Of a stretch of 64,000 nt of DNA, positions 17,521 to 26,427 are shown piece after piece. The notes beneath the pieces were generated by a model, which worked only from the letters and a program-made list of their open reading frames with translations, did no database searches and was not told where the DNA came from. This DNA comes from Mycobacterium sp. Its GTDB lineage: Bacteria; Actinomycetota; Actinomycetes; Mycobacteriales; Mycobacteriaceae. The stretch covers positions 1 to 64,000 of the forward strand of contig NZ_PKEK01000041.1 of NCBI RefSeq assembly GCF_002863225.1, given 5' to 3'. Within the stretch, counting starts at the first letter, position 1. Every line of letters starts with the position of its first letter. Both the position numbers and the translations under genes were made by a program.

Positions 17521-18338
17521 TGGGGTTGAGCAATCCCGGCCCCGCATGGCTGTTCTGCCCGGCCGATCGCCACGAGCGCTACCAAAAGGCCGCTGCCGCA
17601 GCCGATGTCGTGATTCTCGACCTCGAGGATGGCTGTGCGGCCGCCGACCGGCCTGCGGCCCGTCAGGCGTTGGTCGACGTCGCGCTGGACCCGTCGCGAA
17701 CGGTGGTGCGGGTCAACCAGTTCGGTACCGAAGATCAGGAACTCGACCTGCAGGCTTTGAAGAACACGCCGTACGACACGGTCATGTTGCCGAAATGCGA
17801 AGCGGTGGAACAGGTCAGCGCTCTGGCGCCGCTCAACGTGATCGTCCTGGTCGAATCCCCGCTCGGCGCCCTGAAGGTCACCGAGACCGTTCAGGTGGAC
17901 AACGCGATCGCCGTGATGTGGGGCGCCGAGGATCTTTTCGCTGTTCTCGGCGGCACGGCCAACCGCTACCCGGACGGCAGCTACCGGGAGGTCGCCCGAC
18001 ACGTCCGCTCGCAATCGCTGCTGGCGGCGAGGGCATACGGACGCCTCGCTCTCGATTCGGTCTACCTCGACATCAAAAACCTCGACGGTTTGCGTGGCGA
18101 GGTCGACGACGCGGTTGCAGTGGGCTTCGACGCGAAGGTCGCCATCCACCCGAGCCAAGTGCCGGTCATCCGGGCCGGCTACGCGCCGTCGCCGGAGCAG
18201 ATCCATTGGGCGCGTGACGTTCTCGCGGCCGCGGTTGATCAGCGTGGTGTCTTCGCGTTCGAGGGCAACATGGTCGACGCGCCGGTGTTGCGGCGAGCCG
18301 AGCGGATCGTCCAGCTGGCAGGCGAAGCCGACTCGTAA
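17520..18338 (+). CDS. citE: CitE-like beta-hydroxyacyl-CoA lyase
   Basis: A 272-residue TIM-barrel protein orthologous to Rv2498c. The M. tuberculosis protein has been reported as a multifunctional lyase that includes (R)-HMG-CoA cleavage to acetyl-CoA and acetoacetate in leucine breakdown. Visible sites are LFCPADRHERYQKA at the start, the metal ligand region VVILDLEDGCA (about residues 31-41), MWGAEDLFAVLGG with the second acidic ligand (about 138-150), and KVAIHPSQVPVI near the end. It ends the operon. The bkdABC genes that follow in M. tuberculosis are replaced here by the convergent echA14. Confidence 0.93.
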   Translation: MGLSNPGPAWLFCPADRHERYQKAAAAADVVILDLEDGCAAADRPAARQALVDVALDPSRTVVRVNQFGTEDQELDLQALKNTPYDTVMLPKCEAVEQVSALAPLNVIVLVESPLGALKVTETVQVDNAIAVMWGAEDLFAVLGGTANRYPDGSYREVARHVRSQSLLAARAYGRLALDSVYLDIKNLDGLRGEVDDAVAVGFDAKVAIHPSQVPVIRAGYAPSPEQIHWARDVLAAAVDQRGVFAFEGNMVDAPVLRRAERIVQLAGEADS

Positions 18339-18349
18339 CGGGCCGCCGG

Positions 18350-19105
18350 CTATTTGCGTTTGGCCGCGGCGAGTCGAGCAGCGAACTCCGGCGACTGAAT
18401 GGAGTGGGCCTGCGGGCCGAGTTCGGTGTTCTTGGCCTGTTCGTGCAGGTCGATGTCGACCGAGCCCGGACTCGCGGTGGCGCGCATGGTGGCCTTGGTG
18501 GCAAGCACCACCTCCCGCGGCGCGGCCGCCGGGCCGGCCGCCAGCTCCAGCGCCGCCGCCACCGGGTCGTCGGCAACGCTGAGCGCAAGGCCATGCCGCA
18601 CAGCTGATTCAGCGTCGAAACGCATACCGAACAGCAGGGCGGCACGGGCTACCTGAGGCCCGACGCCGCGCTGCAGCATCCACGTGGCGCCGCCGCCGGG
18701 GTGGATACCCAGCTTCTGAAAACGCGCGTCGAACAACGCATTTGGGCCGGCGATACGCACATCCGCAGCCAGCGCCAGGTTCAGCCCGGCGCCTACGGCA
18801 GGTCCGTTGACGGCGGCGATCGTCGGCAATGTGCACTGGCCGACCGCCATGAATCCGTCGTAGAGCTGCCGCAAGCCCTCCTCGGCAGCACTGCCGAGGG
18901 CGCTCAGGTCGGCCCCGGCGCAGAACGCCTTGCCGGCGCCGGTGACCACAACCGCGTGCACCCCGGAATCGGCTTCGGCGCGTTCGACGGCAGCGCGCAA
19001 TTGCGCTGACGATTCCCCGGTGACGGCATTTCGCCGGTCCGGATCGTTGATGGTGATCAGCGCGACGTGCTGGTCGACGCTGAACAAGACCAGATCGTGG
19101 GCCAT
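18350..19105 (-). CDS. echA14: Enoyl-CoA hydratase/isomerase family protein EchA14
   Basis: A 251-residue crotonase-fold protein, by position the counterpart of Rv2486. The oxyanion-hole segments are [11 protein letters not shown] (about residues 60-70) and [20 protein letters not shown] (about 100-119). The first catalytic Glu position of true hydratases (GAGxxLA...) reads AVGAGLN, with no Glu there, so the reaction may differ from simple enoyl hydration. The chain ends in a Lys-rich tail (AAAKRK). ATG 19105 is preceded by GGAGGTAACC. It is convergent with citE (11-base gap) and may or may not belong functionally to leucine breakdown. Confidence 0.88.
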   Translation of the reverse strand: MAHDLVLFSVDQHVALITINDPDRRNAVTGESSAQLRAAVERAEADSGVHAVVVTGAGKAFCAGADLSALGSAAEEGLRQLYDGFMAVGQCTLPTIAAVNGPAVGAGLNLALAADVRIAGPNALFDARFQKLGIHPGGGATWMLQRGVGPQVARAALLFGMRFDAESAVRHGLALSVADDPVAAALELAAGPAAAPREVVLATKATMRATASPGSVDIDLHEQAKNTELGPQAHSIQSPEFAARLAAAKRK

Positions 19106-19203
19106 TGGTTACCTCCGCAGATTCGCCGGCGACGGCACGTCGTATGCCGTTCGGGGACATGAGCCACAGGGATCACACCGGTCACAATGGCACCCGCCTG
19201 TTG

Positions 19204-19277
19204 TGCCCCCGGCAGGACTCGAACCTGCGACCACAAGATTAGAAGTCATGTGCTCTATCCAGCTGAGCTACGGGGGC
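19204..19277 (-). tRNA. tRNA-Arg (anticodon TCT)
   Basis: Minus-strand cloverleaf with acceptor GCCCCCG/CGGGGGC, D arm TAGCTCAGCTGGATAGAGC and anticodon loop CTTCTAA (anticodon TCT). The T arm is GCAGGTTCGAGTCCTGC. The anticodon stem CATGA/TCTTG contains one T-T mismatch in its middle. Discriminator is A (19204) and CCA is not encoded. Confidence 0.93.
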
Positions 19278-19378
19278 CGAAGACTCCAGGGCCAGGTCAG
19301 TGTAGCCAACCGAGAAAGTGGGTATTCCCAGCGCCGCAACGCCGGAGCATCGTGCCCCGGCGTCACGAGTAAGTGGGC

Positions 19379-19384
19379 TAGTGT
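19379..19384 (+). promoter_or_regulatory. Candidate -10 element for lipQ
   Basis: TAGTGT matches the mycobacterial TANNNT -10 pattern and lies between the tRNA-Arg gene and lipQ. It would give a leader of roughly 75 bases before the ATG at 19467. No -35 element is obvious. Confidence 0.35.
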
Positions 19385-19466
19385 GAGGCCCGCCACACAC
19401 GAACGCTGCCGACGGTCACGCCGCGCCAGCCAACGCGTGTGCTCAACGATGAGGAGTGGCAAGGGC

Positions 19467-20702
19467 ATGACCGTCGCCTTTGATGTCAGAGCGCGGTACT
19501 CGCGCGCATGTGCCGAAATGCTGCGCCACGGCGTGCAGCTCGCCTCCGGGCCGGTCGGCGCGTATCGCACGGGTTCACTTTTGCTTCGCGGCTCGCCCAC
19601 GGTTGCCAGCTTCCTGGCAGGGTGGCTGTCTACGGAATTCCCCCCGCACGTCGTCACCGGCCACGCGCTGTCCGGTGTGACGCCGTTGTCGAAGGTCGCG
19701 ACCAGCTGGGCGGCCCAGCGCGCCGACCGGGTGCTCACCGACGCGCTGCACGACGCTTTCGGGGCCGACTACCGCGACTCGGTTCGCCATCCGATCAGTG
19801 ACCGTCCTGGGCGTCGCGGCGGGATGTTGCATTCCGCTGGTGGTCACCGCCGCTACGCGGCGCAGACGTCCGACATCGTCTACGGCCCGAATGAGCGCGA
19901 CAACATGCTGGACATCTGGCGTCATCGGGACGTCAAGGCCGGTGACCGGGCACCTGTACTGCTGCAGATCCCGGGCGGCGCGTGGACCGTCAACGGTCGG
20001 CGGCCGCAAGGCTATCCGCTGATGGGCCGGATGACCGAGCTGGGCTGGGTCTGTGTCTCGATCGACTACAGCAAGAGCCCGCGCAACGCGTGGCCGGCCC
20101 ACATCATCGACGTCAAGCGTGCTCTGGCCTGGGTTCGGGAGAACATCGCCGACTACGGTGGCGATCCCGATTTCATCGCCGTCACGGGCGGCTCCGCCGG
20201 AGGCCACCTGGCCGCGCAGGTCGCGCTCACCGCCAACGATCCGCGTTTTCAGCCCGGCTTCGAGGATGCCGACACGACTGTTCAGGCCGCGGCGCCGTAC
20301 TACGGCGTCTACGACCTGACTGATCCGGCCAAGATGCACGACATGATGATGGCGTTTCTCGAGCTGTTCGTGATGAAAGAGCCTTACGCCGACAACCCCG
20401 AGCTTTTCGAGTCGGCCTCGCCGATCACGCACGTCCACCGGAATGCGCCGCCATTTTTTGTCCTGCACGGCGAAAACGACTCGGTGATCCCGAGTGTGCA
20501 GGCGCGGGCCTTCTGCGGCGCGCTCCGCGAAGCCGGTGCCGCCACCGTCGGCTACGCCGAATTGCCCAACGCGCACCACGCTTTCGACTTGTTCGCCACC
20601 GTTCGGTCCCGGCTGGCGGCCGACGCGGTCGCCGACTTCTTGGGTGTGGTCCACGGTCAGCACGCCGGGGCTCTGGATACACGCGCGGTATCGACCGGCT
20701 AG
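19467..20702 (+). CDS. lipQ: Alpha/beta-hydrolase, carboxylesterase/lipase LipQ
   Basis: A 411-residue serine esterase of the hormone-sensitive-lipase type; orthologue of Rv2485c. The nucleophile is S243 in VTGGSAGGHLA. The acid is in GENDSVIPS and the base His in NAHHAFD. The oxyanion-hole motif reads QIPGGAWT, with Pro in place of the first His of HGG. The N-terminal 110 residues form a helical cap-like region with no signal peptide. The frame is open far upstream through the tRNA gene, but ATG 19467 follows GAGGAG and gives the family length. Probable role is hydrolysis of short- to medium-chain acyl esters in lipid turnover. Confidence 0.9.
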   Translation: MTVAFDVRARYSRACAEMLRHGVQLASGPVGAYRTGSLLLRGSPTVASFLAGWLSTEFPPHVVTGHALSGVTPLSKVATSWAAQRADRVLTDALHDAFGADYRDSVRHPISDRPGRRGGMLHSAGGHRRYAAQTSDIVYGPNERDNMLDIWRHRDVKAGDRAPVLLQIPGGAWTVNGRRPQGYPLMGRMTELGWVCVSIDYSKSPRNAWPAHIIDVKRALAWVRENIADYGGDPDFIAVTGGSAGGHLAAQVALTANDPRFQPGFEDADTTVQAAAPYYGVYDLTDPAKMHDMMMAFLELFVMKEPYADNPELFESASPITHVHRNAPPFFVLHGENDSVIPSVQARAFCGALREAGAATVGYAELPNAHHAFDLFATVRSRLAADAVADFLGVVHGQHAGALDTRAVSTG

Positions 20703-20832
20703 GCCGCTGGCACCCGAGCATCAGCTCGTTCGAATTCGGATGCACAGCAGGATGATTCGCACGCCACCTGAGACGTGTTCGATCTCGCGTTCCGATCCGG
20801 ACAATCGGCTACCACCGCCGCGCCAACCAGAC

Positions 20833-20838
20833 TAGTTT
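20833..20838 (+). promoter_or_regulatory. Candidate -10 element of the WS/DGAT-plsC-plsB2 operon
   Basis: TAGTTT lies 95 bases before the ATG at 20934 in the 231-base gap after lipQ, and fits the TANNNT pattern. No other gene or clear element is visible in that gap. Confidence 0.35.
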
Positions 20839-20933
20839 GGAGTTTGCCTGTGGCGTCCCGGGGCCGGGGCGCGCGGCCCAGTCGATACGGGAGGTCTGAG
20901 TGGCGATGGCGGCGTTGACGCGAGGGGCGGTCA

Positions 20934-22391
20934 ATGGCTGATCGGGTCGACGCAGCCGGGTTGCCCACGGCGCTGGGACCAGTCGATTACCTCTTACATC
21001 GCGGGGAGGCAAACCCTCGCACCCGCTCGGGAATCATGGCCCTGGAGATCCTGGACCGCACGCCGGATTGGGAGCGGTTCCGCACTCGCTTCGACTATGC
21101 GTCGAGAAAAGCGTTGCGGCTGCGGCAGAAGGTGGTCGTGCCGACGTTGCCGACGGCGTCGCCGCGCTGGGTGGTCGATCCCGATTTCAACCTCGACTAC
21201 CACGTCCGCAGAATCCGGGTCTCCGAGCCGGGATCGCTGCGCCACGTGTTCGACCTGGCGGAACTGACGCTGCAATCGCCGCTGGACATTGCCCGCCCGT
21301 TGTGGACCGCGACCCTCATCGAGGGGCTTCAAGACGGCAAAGCCGCGACGTTGCTGCACCTCTCGCACGCCGTCACCGACGGAGTCGGCAGCGTGGAGAT
21401 GTTCGCCCACATCTACGACCTCGAGCGGGACCCACCGTCGCAGCCGACACCTGACCAGCCCATTCCGGAGGATCTGACGGCGAACGACCTGATGCGAGAG
21501 GGTTTCAATCGGTTGCCGCTGACTGTGGCGAAGGGCGCAGGCGGTGCGTTGTGGGGCGCGGCCTCGGTAGTCGGGCGCGCCGTTTCCCGGCCGAGCGCCG
21601 CCTTGTCGGGCGCCTTGAGCTACGCGCGCTCCGGAGCGCGCGTGGTCGGCCAGGCTGCCGAGCCGTCGCCGTTGCTTCGCCGCCGCAGCCTGGCGACTCG
21701 AAGCGAAGCGATCGACATCCCGCTGTCGGACTTGCATCGTGCGGCGAAAGCCGGTGGCGGATCGATCAACGACGCCTACCTGGCCGGCTTATCTGGTGCT
21801 CTGGGGCGCTACCACGAGGCGCTCGGGGTGCCGATCTCGACGTTGCCGATGGCGGTGCCGGTCAGCCTGCGGGCAGAGTCCGACGCGGTCGGCGGAAACC
21901 GTTTCACCGGGGTGAATTTGGCGGCTCCGGTCGGCACCAAAGATCCGGTGAAGCGCATGCAGAAGATCCGATTGCAGATGACCCAGCGCCGTGACGAGCC
22001 GGCAATGGACATCATCGGTTCCATCGCGCCGGTCTTGAGTGTTCTGCCCGGGCCGCTACTGGAATCGATGACCGGATCGGTGGTGGGCTCGGACGTACAG
22101 GCCAGCAATGTGCCGGTGTACCCGGGCGACACGTTCATTGCGGGAGCAAAGGTGCTGCGGCAGTACGGGATTGGCCCGCTGCCCGGGGTGGGGATGATGG
22201 TGGTGCTGATTTCGCGTGGTGGCTACTGCACCATCACGACGCGCTACGATCGTGCCGCTGTGCGTGACGAGGCGTTGTGGGCCCGTTGTCTGCTGGACGG
22301 TTTCAACGAAATCCTCTCGCTGGCAGGCGATCCGGCTCCGCAGGCGGTGCCGTCGTCGTTCGGGGCGGACCAGTCGGAGGGCGCAAAGTGA
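20934..22391 (+). CDS. Wax ester synthase/diacylglycerol acyltransferase family protein
   Basis: A 485-residue WS/DGAT-type acyltransferase like Rv2484c. It would esterify diacylglycerol or an alcohol with acyl-CoA to make storage lipid. The active-site motif is altered: LHLSHAVTDGVGS has Ser-His in place of His-His before the XXXDG, keeping the catalytic H145 and D149. The PLWTATLIEG block and the C-terminal NVPVYPGDTFIAGAKV segment are typical of the family. ATG 20934 is preceded by GAGGGG. Its stop overlaps the GTG of plsC, which places it in one operon with the two glycerolipid acyltransferases. Confidence 0.9.
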   Translation: MADRVDAAGLPTALGPVDYLLHRGEANPRTRSGIMALEILDRTPDWERFRTRFDYASRKALRLRQKVVVPTLPTASPRWVVDPDFNLDYHVRRIRVSEPGSLRHVFDLAELTLQSPLDIARPLWTATLIEGLQDGKAATLLHLSHAVTDGVGSVEMFAHIYDLERDPPSQPTPDQPIPEDLTANDLMREGFNRLPLTVAKGAGGALWGAASVVGRAVSRPSAALSGALSYARSGARVVGQAAEPSPLLRRRSLATRSEAIDIPLSDLHRAAKAGGGSINDAYLAGLSGALGRYHEALGVPISTLPMAVPVSLRAESDAVGGNRFTGVNLAAPVGTKDPVKRMQKIRLQMTQRRDEPAMDIIGSIAPVLSVLPGPLLESMTGSVVGSDVQASNVPVYPGDTFIAGAKVLRQYGIGPLPGVGMMVVLISRGGYCTITTRYDRAAVRDEALWARCLLDGFNEILSLAGDPAPQAVPSSFGADQSEGAK

Positions 22392-24067
22392 CCACCGATG
22401 ACAATGGACGTTCCGCGCGCGACCTGCGGCTGCCGGGCTCGGTTGCGGAGATCATGGCCAGCCCTCCGGGACCGGAGATCGGTGCGTTCTTCGACCTGGA
22501 CGGGACCTTGGTGGCGGGCTTCACTGCCGTCATCCTGACCCAGGAACGCTTGCGCCGCCGCGACATGGGCGTCGGGGAATTGTTCAGCATGGTCACCGCC
22601 GGCCTCAACCATCAGCTCGGGCGGATCGAATTCGAAGAGCTGATCGGCAAGGCGTCCGCGGCGTTGCGTGGCCGCATGCTCAGCGATTTGGAGGAGATCG
22701 GCGAGCGGCTGTTCGTCCAGCGCATCGAGTCTCGGGTCTACCCGGAGATGCGTGAGTTGGTCCGGGCTCATCTGGCTCGCGGTCACACCGTAGTGCTCAG
22801 CTCCTCGGCGCTGACGATTCAGGTCGCGCCGGTGGCCGCCTTCCTCGGCATCGTCAACACACTGACCAACAAGTTCGAGACCGACGACGATGGTGTCTTG
22901 ACCGGCAACGTGGTCGCCCCGATTCTGTGGGGGCCGGGCAAAGCCGCCGCGGTGCAGAAGTTCGCCGGCGAGAACGGAATCGACCTCAAAGACAGCTATT
23001 TCTATGCCGACGGTGACGAGGACGTCGCGCTGATGTATTTGGTCGGCAATCCGCGGCCGACCAACCCCGAAGGCAAGATGGCTGCCGTCGCCAAGCGCCG
23101 CGGCTGGCCGATTCTGCGGTTCAGCAGTCGCAGTGGCGGGGGGATCACCGCTCAGCTGCGCACTTTGGCTGGCGTCGGGTCGGTGCTTCCGGTGGCCGCG
23201 GGCGCACTCGGGATCGGTCTGCTGACTCGCAGCCGGCGGCGCGGGGTCAACTTCTTCACGTCGACGTGGTCGCAGATGTTGTTGACCGCCAGCGGTGTTG
23301 AGCTGAACATCCTGGGCAACGAGAATCTCACCGCGGAGCGTCCGGCGGTGTTCATCTTCAACCACCGCAACCAGGTCGATCCCGTCATCGTCGGGGCGCT
23401 GATCCGCGACAACTGGGTCGCTGTCGGCAAGAAGGAGCTCGAGAGCGACCCGATCATGGGCACCCTCGGCAAGGTTCTCGACTCGGTTTTCATCGACCGC
23501 GACAATCCGGCCGCGGCGGTCGAGTCGTTGCACCAGGTGGAAGAGCGTGCCCGGCAAGGCCTTTCGATCATGATCGCGCCCGAGGGAACCAGGCTGGACA
23601 CCACCACGGTCGGTCCGTTCAAGAAGGGCCCGTTCCGGATGGCGATGGCGGTGGGGATACCGATCGTGCCGATCGTCATCCGCAACGCCGAGATCATTGC
23701 CGCGCGCAACTCCACCACGATGAATCCCGGAACGGTGGATGTCGCAGTCTTCCCGCCGATCTCAGTCGCCGATTGGACGGTGGAGACGCTGTCGGACCGG
23801 ATCGACGACGTTCGCCAGCTGTACCTGGACACGTTGGCCAACTGGCCCGAGGACGAGCTTCCCGATCACGACGTCTACCGACGTAAGCCGGTGGCGCGCA
23901 AAGCCGTTCCCGCGAAGAAGGCCGCGCCGGCAAAGAAGGCCGCGCCCGCAAAGAAGGCCACGCCGGCAAAGAAGGCCGCGGCTAAGAAGACCGCTGCGAA
24001 AAAGGCCGCGCCACGCAAAGCGACCAAGGCGCAACCAGATACGCCGCGGCCGAAGGGCCAGTCGTGA
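22388..24067 (+). CDS. plsC: HAD phosphatase-PlsC acyltransferase fusion with Lys/Ala/Pro tail
   Basis: A 559-residue two-domain protein like Rv2483c. The N-terminal HAD hydrolase domain (about residues 30-250) has DLDGT with the nucleophile D36 and D38, [10 protein letters not shown], and the acidic block DGDEDVALM. The C-terminal LPLAT domain has H326 and D331 in NHRNQVD and APEGTRLD. The pairing suggests acylation of lysophosphatidate followed by dephosphorylation, giving diacylglycerol for the adjacent WS/DGAT (inference). From about residue 498 the chain is a basic PAKKA repeat tail. GTG 22388 overlaps the upstream stop (GTGA); the longer open frame upstream lies inside the WS/DGAT gene. 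Confidence 0.92.
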   Translation: MTTDDNGRSARDLRLPGSVAEIMASPPGPEIGAFFDLDGTLVAGFTAVILTQERLRRRDMGVGELFSMVTAGLNHQLGRIEFEELIGKASAALRGRMLSDLEEIGERLFVQRIESRVYPEMRELVRAHLARGHTVVLSSSALTIQVAPVAAFLGIVNTLTNKFETDDDGVLTGNVVAPILWGPGKAAAVQKFAGENGIDLKDSYFYADGDEDVALMYLVGNPRPTNPEGKMAAVAKRRGWPILRFSSRSGGGITAQLRTLAGVGSVLPVAAGALGIGLLTRSRRRGVNFFTSTWSQMLLTASGVELNILGNENLTAERPAVFIFNHRNQVDPVIVGALIRDNWVAVGKKELESDPIMGTLGKVLDSVFIDRDNPAAAVESLHQVEERARQGLSIMIAPEGTRLDTTTVGPFKKGPFRMAMAVGIPIVPIVIRNAEIIAARNSTTMNPGTVDVAVFPPISVADWTVETLSDRIDDVRQLYLDTLANWPEDELPDHDVYRRKPVARKAVPAKKAAPAKKAAPAKKATPAKKAAAKKTAAKKAAPRKATKAQPDTPRPKGQS

Positions 24068-26403
24068 CCGCCGACGCCGGCAACGGCTCGCTGGGCTCCG
24101 GCCGCAGCACGTTGGTGCTGGCGTCGGCGTCGTCACCGCTCGAATCGGAACTGCTCGCGACATGGCTGGACCAACAACGGGACCGCGACCCGAAGGTCAA
24201 GCTCGAAGTGCTGGCGCTGCCCGATCAGAACCCGTCGCCCGGTGAGCTGGCGCAACTCGTCGAGCAGCTCGAATTGGACGAGGACCGATCGATCGTTCCC
24301 GTGCGTGTCTTTTGGATGCCCCGGGCTGACGCTACGGCCCTGAACCGGGTTGCGGCACTGCTGCCCGGGTGGAATCCCTACCAGCCCAGTGAGCGTCGGC
24401 AGCGCCACATCCTCCGATCCGACCGCTCGCGAGCGCAGGTCGTGGCCGGCGAGTCTGCCAGGGTTTCAGAACTGCGGCAGCAGTGGCGCGACATCACCGT
24501 GGGAGACAATCCGCGTGAGTTCGCGCATTTCGTCACCCGCCGCGCGCTGTTGGCGATGGAACGTGCCGAGTATCGAATCCTGGGCCCGCAGTACAAGTCA
24601 CCGCGGCTGGTGCGCCCGGAGATCATGGCGTCCGCGCGGTTCCGCGCCGGGCTGGAGAAGATTCCGGGCGCCGACCTCGAAAAAGCCGGAGAGATGCTCG
24701 ACGAGCTCGCCACCGGCTGGAGCCGGGTCTCGGTCGACCTGGTGTCCGTCCTCGGCAGGATGTTCAGCCGTGGTTTCGATCGTGAAATCGACTACGACGA
24801 ATACCAAGTGGCGGCGCTGCGGACTGCGCTGGAGGCGCACCCGGCGGTGCTGCTGTTCTCGCACCGGTCCTACATCGACGGTGCGGTCATGCCGGTGGCG
24901 ATGCAGGAGAACCGGCTGCCGCCGGTACACGTATTCGCCGGCGTCAACCTGGCTTTCGGATTCATGGGGCCGCTGCTGCGTCGCGCCGGAACCATCTTCA
25001 TCCGCCGCAACATCGGCAATGACCCGGTGTACAAATACGTGCTCAGGGAGTACGTCGGCTATGTGGTGGAGAAGCGGTTCAACCTGAGCTGGTCGATCGA
25101 GGGCACTCGTTCCCGCACCGGAAAGATGTTGCCGCCCAAGCTAGGCCTGATGAGCTACGTGGCCGACGCCTACCTCGATGGCCGCAGCGATGACATTCTG
25201 CTGCAGGGAGTCTCGATCAGTTTCGATCAGCTGCACGAGACGGCCGAATACGCCGCTTACGCCCGTGGCGGTGAGAAGCATGCCGAGGGCTTGAGCTGGA
25301 TGTACAAATTCATCAAGGCCCAAGGCGAACGGAATTACGGCAAGATCTACGTCCGGTTTCCCGAAGCGGTCTCGATGCGCGAGTATCTCGGCCCGTGCCA
25401 CGGTGGTATCGCCGACGATGAGGCGGCCAAACGGCTTGCGCTGCAGAAGATGTCGTTCGAAGTCGCCTGGCGGATCCTACAGGCCACTCCGGTCAACGCC
25501 ACCGGCCTGGTGTCGGCGCTGCTGCTCACCACGCACGGTTTGGCTTTGACGCTCACCCAGTTGCACCACACCCTGCAGGACTCTCTGGACTACCTCGAAC
25601 GCAAGAACACTCCGATGTCGACCAGCGCGCTACGGCTGCGCACACCGGAAGGTGTTCGGGCAGCAGTCGATTCGCTGTCCAACGGCCATCCGGTCACCCG
25701 GGTGGACAGTGGCCGCGAACCTGTGTGGCGCATCGCTCCAGAGAACGAGCACACCGCCGCGTTCTACCGCAACTCGGTGATTCACGCATTCCTGGAGACC
25801 GTGATCGTCGAGCTGGCACTGGCCTACGCCGCCCGGGTCGACGGTGACCGGCTCGACGCGTTCTGGACCCAAGCGATGCGCCTGCGCGATCTGTTGAAGT
25901 TCGATTTCTACTTCGCCGATTCGGCCGCGTTCCGCCAGAACATCGCCGATGAGATGGCCTGGAACGAGGGTTGGGAAGCGCAGGTTGCCGCGGGACCGGC
26001 CGAGATCGACGCGATGCTCTGGGCCAAGCGGCCGCTGATGTCGGACGCGATGCTGAGGGTCTTCTTCGAGGCCTACGAGATCGTGGCCGACGTGCTTCGT
26101 GACGCCCCGGCCGAAATCGGCGCCAAGGAGCTCACCCAGCTGGCCCTCGGAGTCGGCAAGCAGTACGTCGCGCAAGGCCGGGTGCGCAGCAGCGAGCCGG
26201 TGTCGACGCTGCTGTTCGACACTGCGCGACAGGTGGTCGCCGATCAGGATCTCCTCGAGCCCGGTCCGGATTTGGCCGAGCGACGCGTCGCTTTCCGCCG
26301 CGAATTGCAAGCGATTCTTCAGGATTTCGATCACGTCGCGAAGATCGCACGCAACCAGTTCGTCGCTCGCGAGGCCGAGGCGCGCGGTGCGAGCCAGGCA
26401 TAG
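24064..26403 (+). CDS. plsB2: Glycerol-3-phosphate 1-O-acyltransferase PlsB2
   Basis: A 779-residue membrane-associated acyltransferase orthologous to Rv2482c. It catalyses the first committed step of phospholipid and triacylglycerol synthesis. Catalytic HX4D is H267 to D272 (FSHRSYIDG). Further PlsB blocks are [25 protein letters not shown] and the [10 protein letters not shown] segment. The long C-terminal helical domain is typical of GPAT. GTG 24064 overlaps the plsC stop in GTGA. With the two genes before it this operon could carry glycerol-3-phosphate through to triacylglycerol. Confidence 0.95.
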   Translation: MTADAGNGSLGSGRSTLVLASASSPLESELLATWLDQQRDRDPKVKLEVLALPDQNPSPGELAQLVEQLELDEDRSIVPVRVFWMPRADATALNRVAALLPGWNPYQPSERRQRHILRSDRSRAQVVAGESARVSELRQQWRDITVGDNPREFAHFVTRRALLAMERAEYRILGPQYKSPRLVRPEIMASARFRAGLEKIPGADLEKAGEMLDELATGWSRVSVDLVSVLGRMFSRGFDREIDYDEYQVAALRTALEAHPAVLLFSHRSYIDGAVMPVAMQENRLPPVHVFAGVNLAFGFMGPLLRRAGTIFIRRNIGNDPVYKYVLREYVGYVVEKRFNLSWSIEGTRSRTGKMLPPKLGLMSYVADAYLDGRSDDILLQGVSISFDQLHETAEYAAYARGGEKHAEGLSWMYKFIKAQGERNYGKIYVRFPEAVSMREYLGPCHGGIADDEAAKRLALQKMSFEVAWRILQATPVNATGLVSALLLTTHGLALTLTQLHHTLQDSLDYLERKNTPMSTSALRLRTPEGVRAAVDSLSNGHPVTRVDSGREPVWRIAPENEHTAAFYRNSVIHAFLETVIVELALAYAARVDGDRLDAFWTQAMRLRDLLKFDFYFADSAAFRQNIADEMAWNEGWEAQVAAGPAEIDAMLWAKRPLMSDAMLRVFFEAYEIVADVLRDAPAEIGAKELTQLALGVGKQYVAQGRVRSSEPVSTLLFDTARQVVADQDLLEPGPDLAERRVAFRRELQAILQDFDHVAKIARNQFVAREAEARGASQA

Positions 26404-26415
26404 GTAACGCGCCCG

Positions 26416-26421
26416 TACTCT
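26416..26421 (+). promoter_or_regulatory. Leaderless -10 element of the CopD-CtaG gene
   Basis: TACTCT is followed after six bases by the ATG at 26428, the spacing seen for mycobacterial leaderless transcripts. It shows that the gene is not simply read through from plsB2, which ends at 26403. Confidence 0.6.
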
Positions 26422-26427
26422 TTGGGT

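Noticed and set aside
18930..19466. Upstream extension of lipQ to a 590-residue protein
   Set aside because: The extension would run through a tRNA gene and the antisense strand of echA14. ATG 19467 has a good ribosome site and gives family length.
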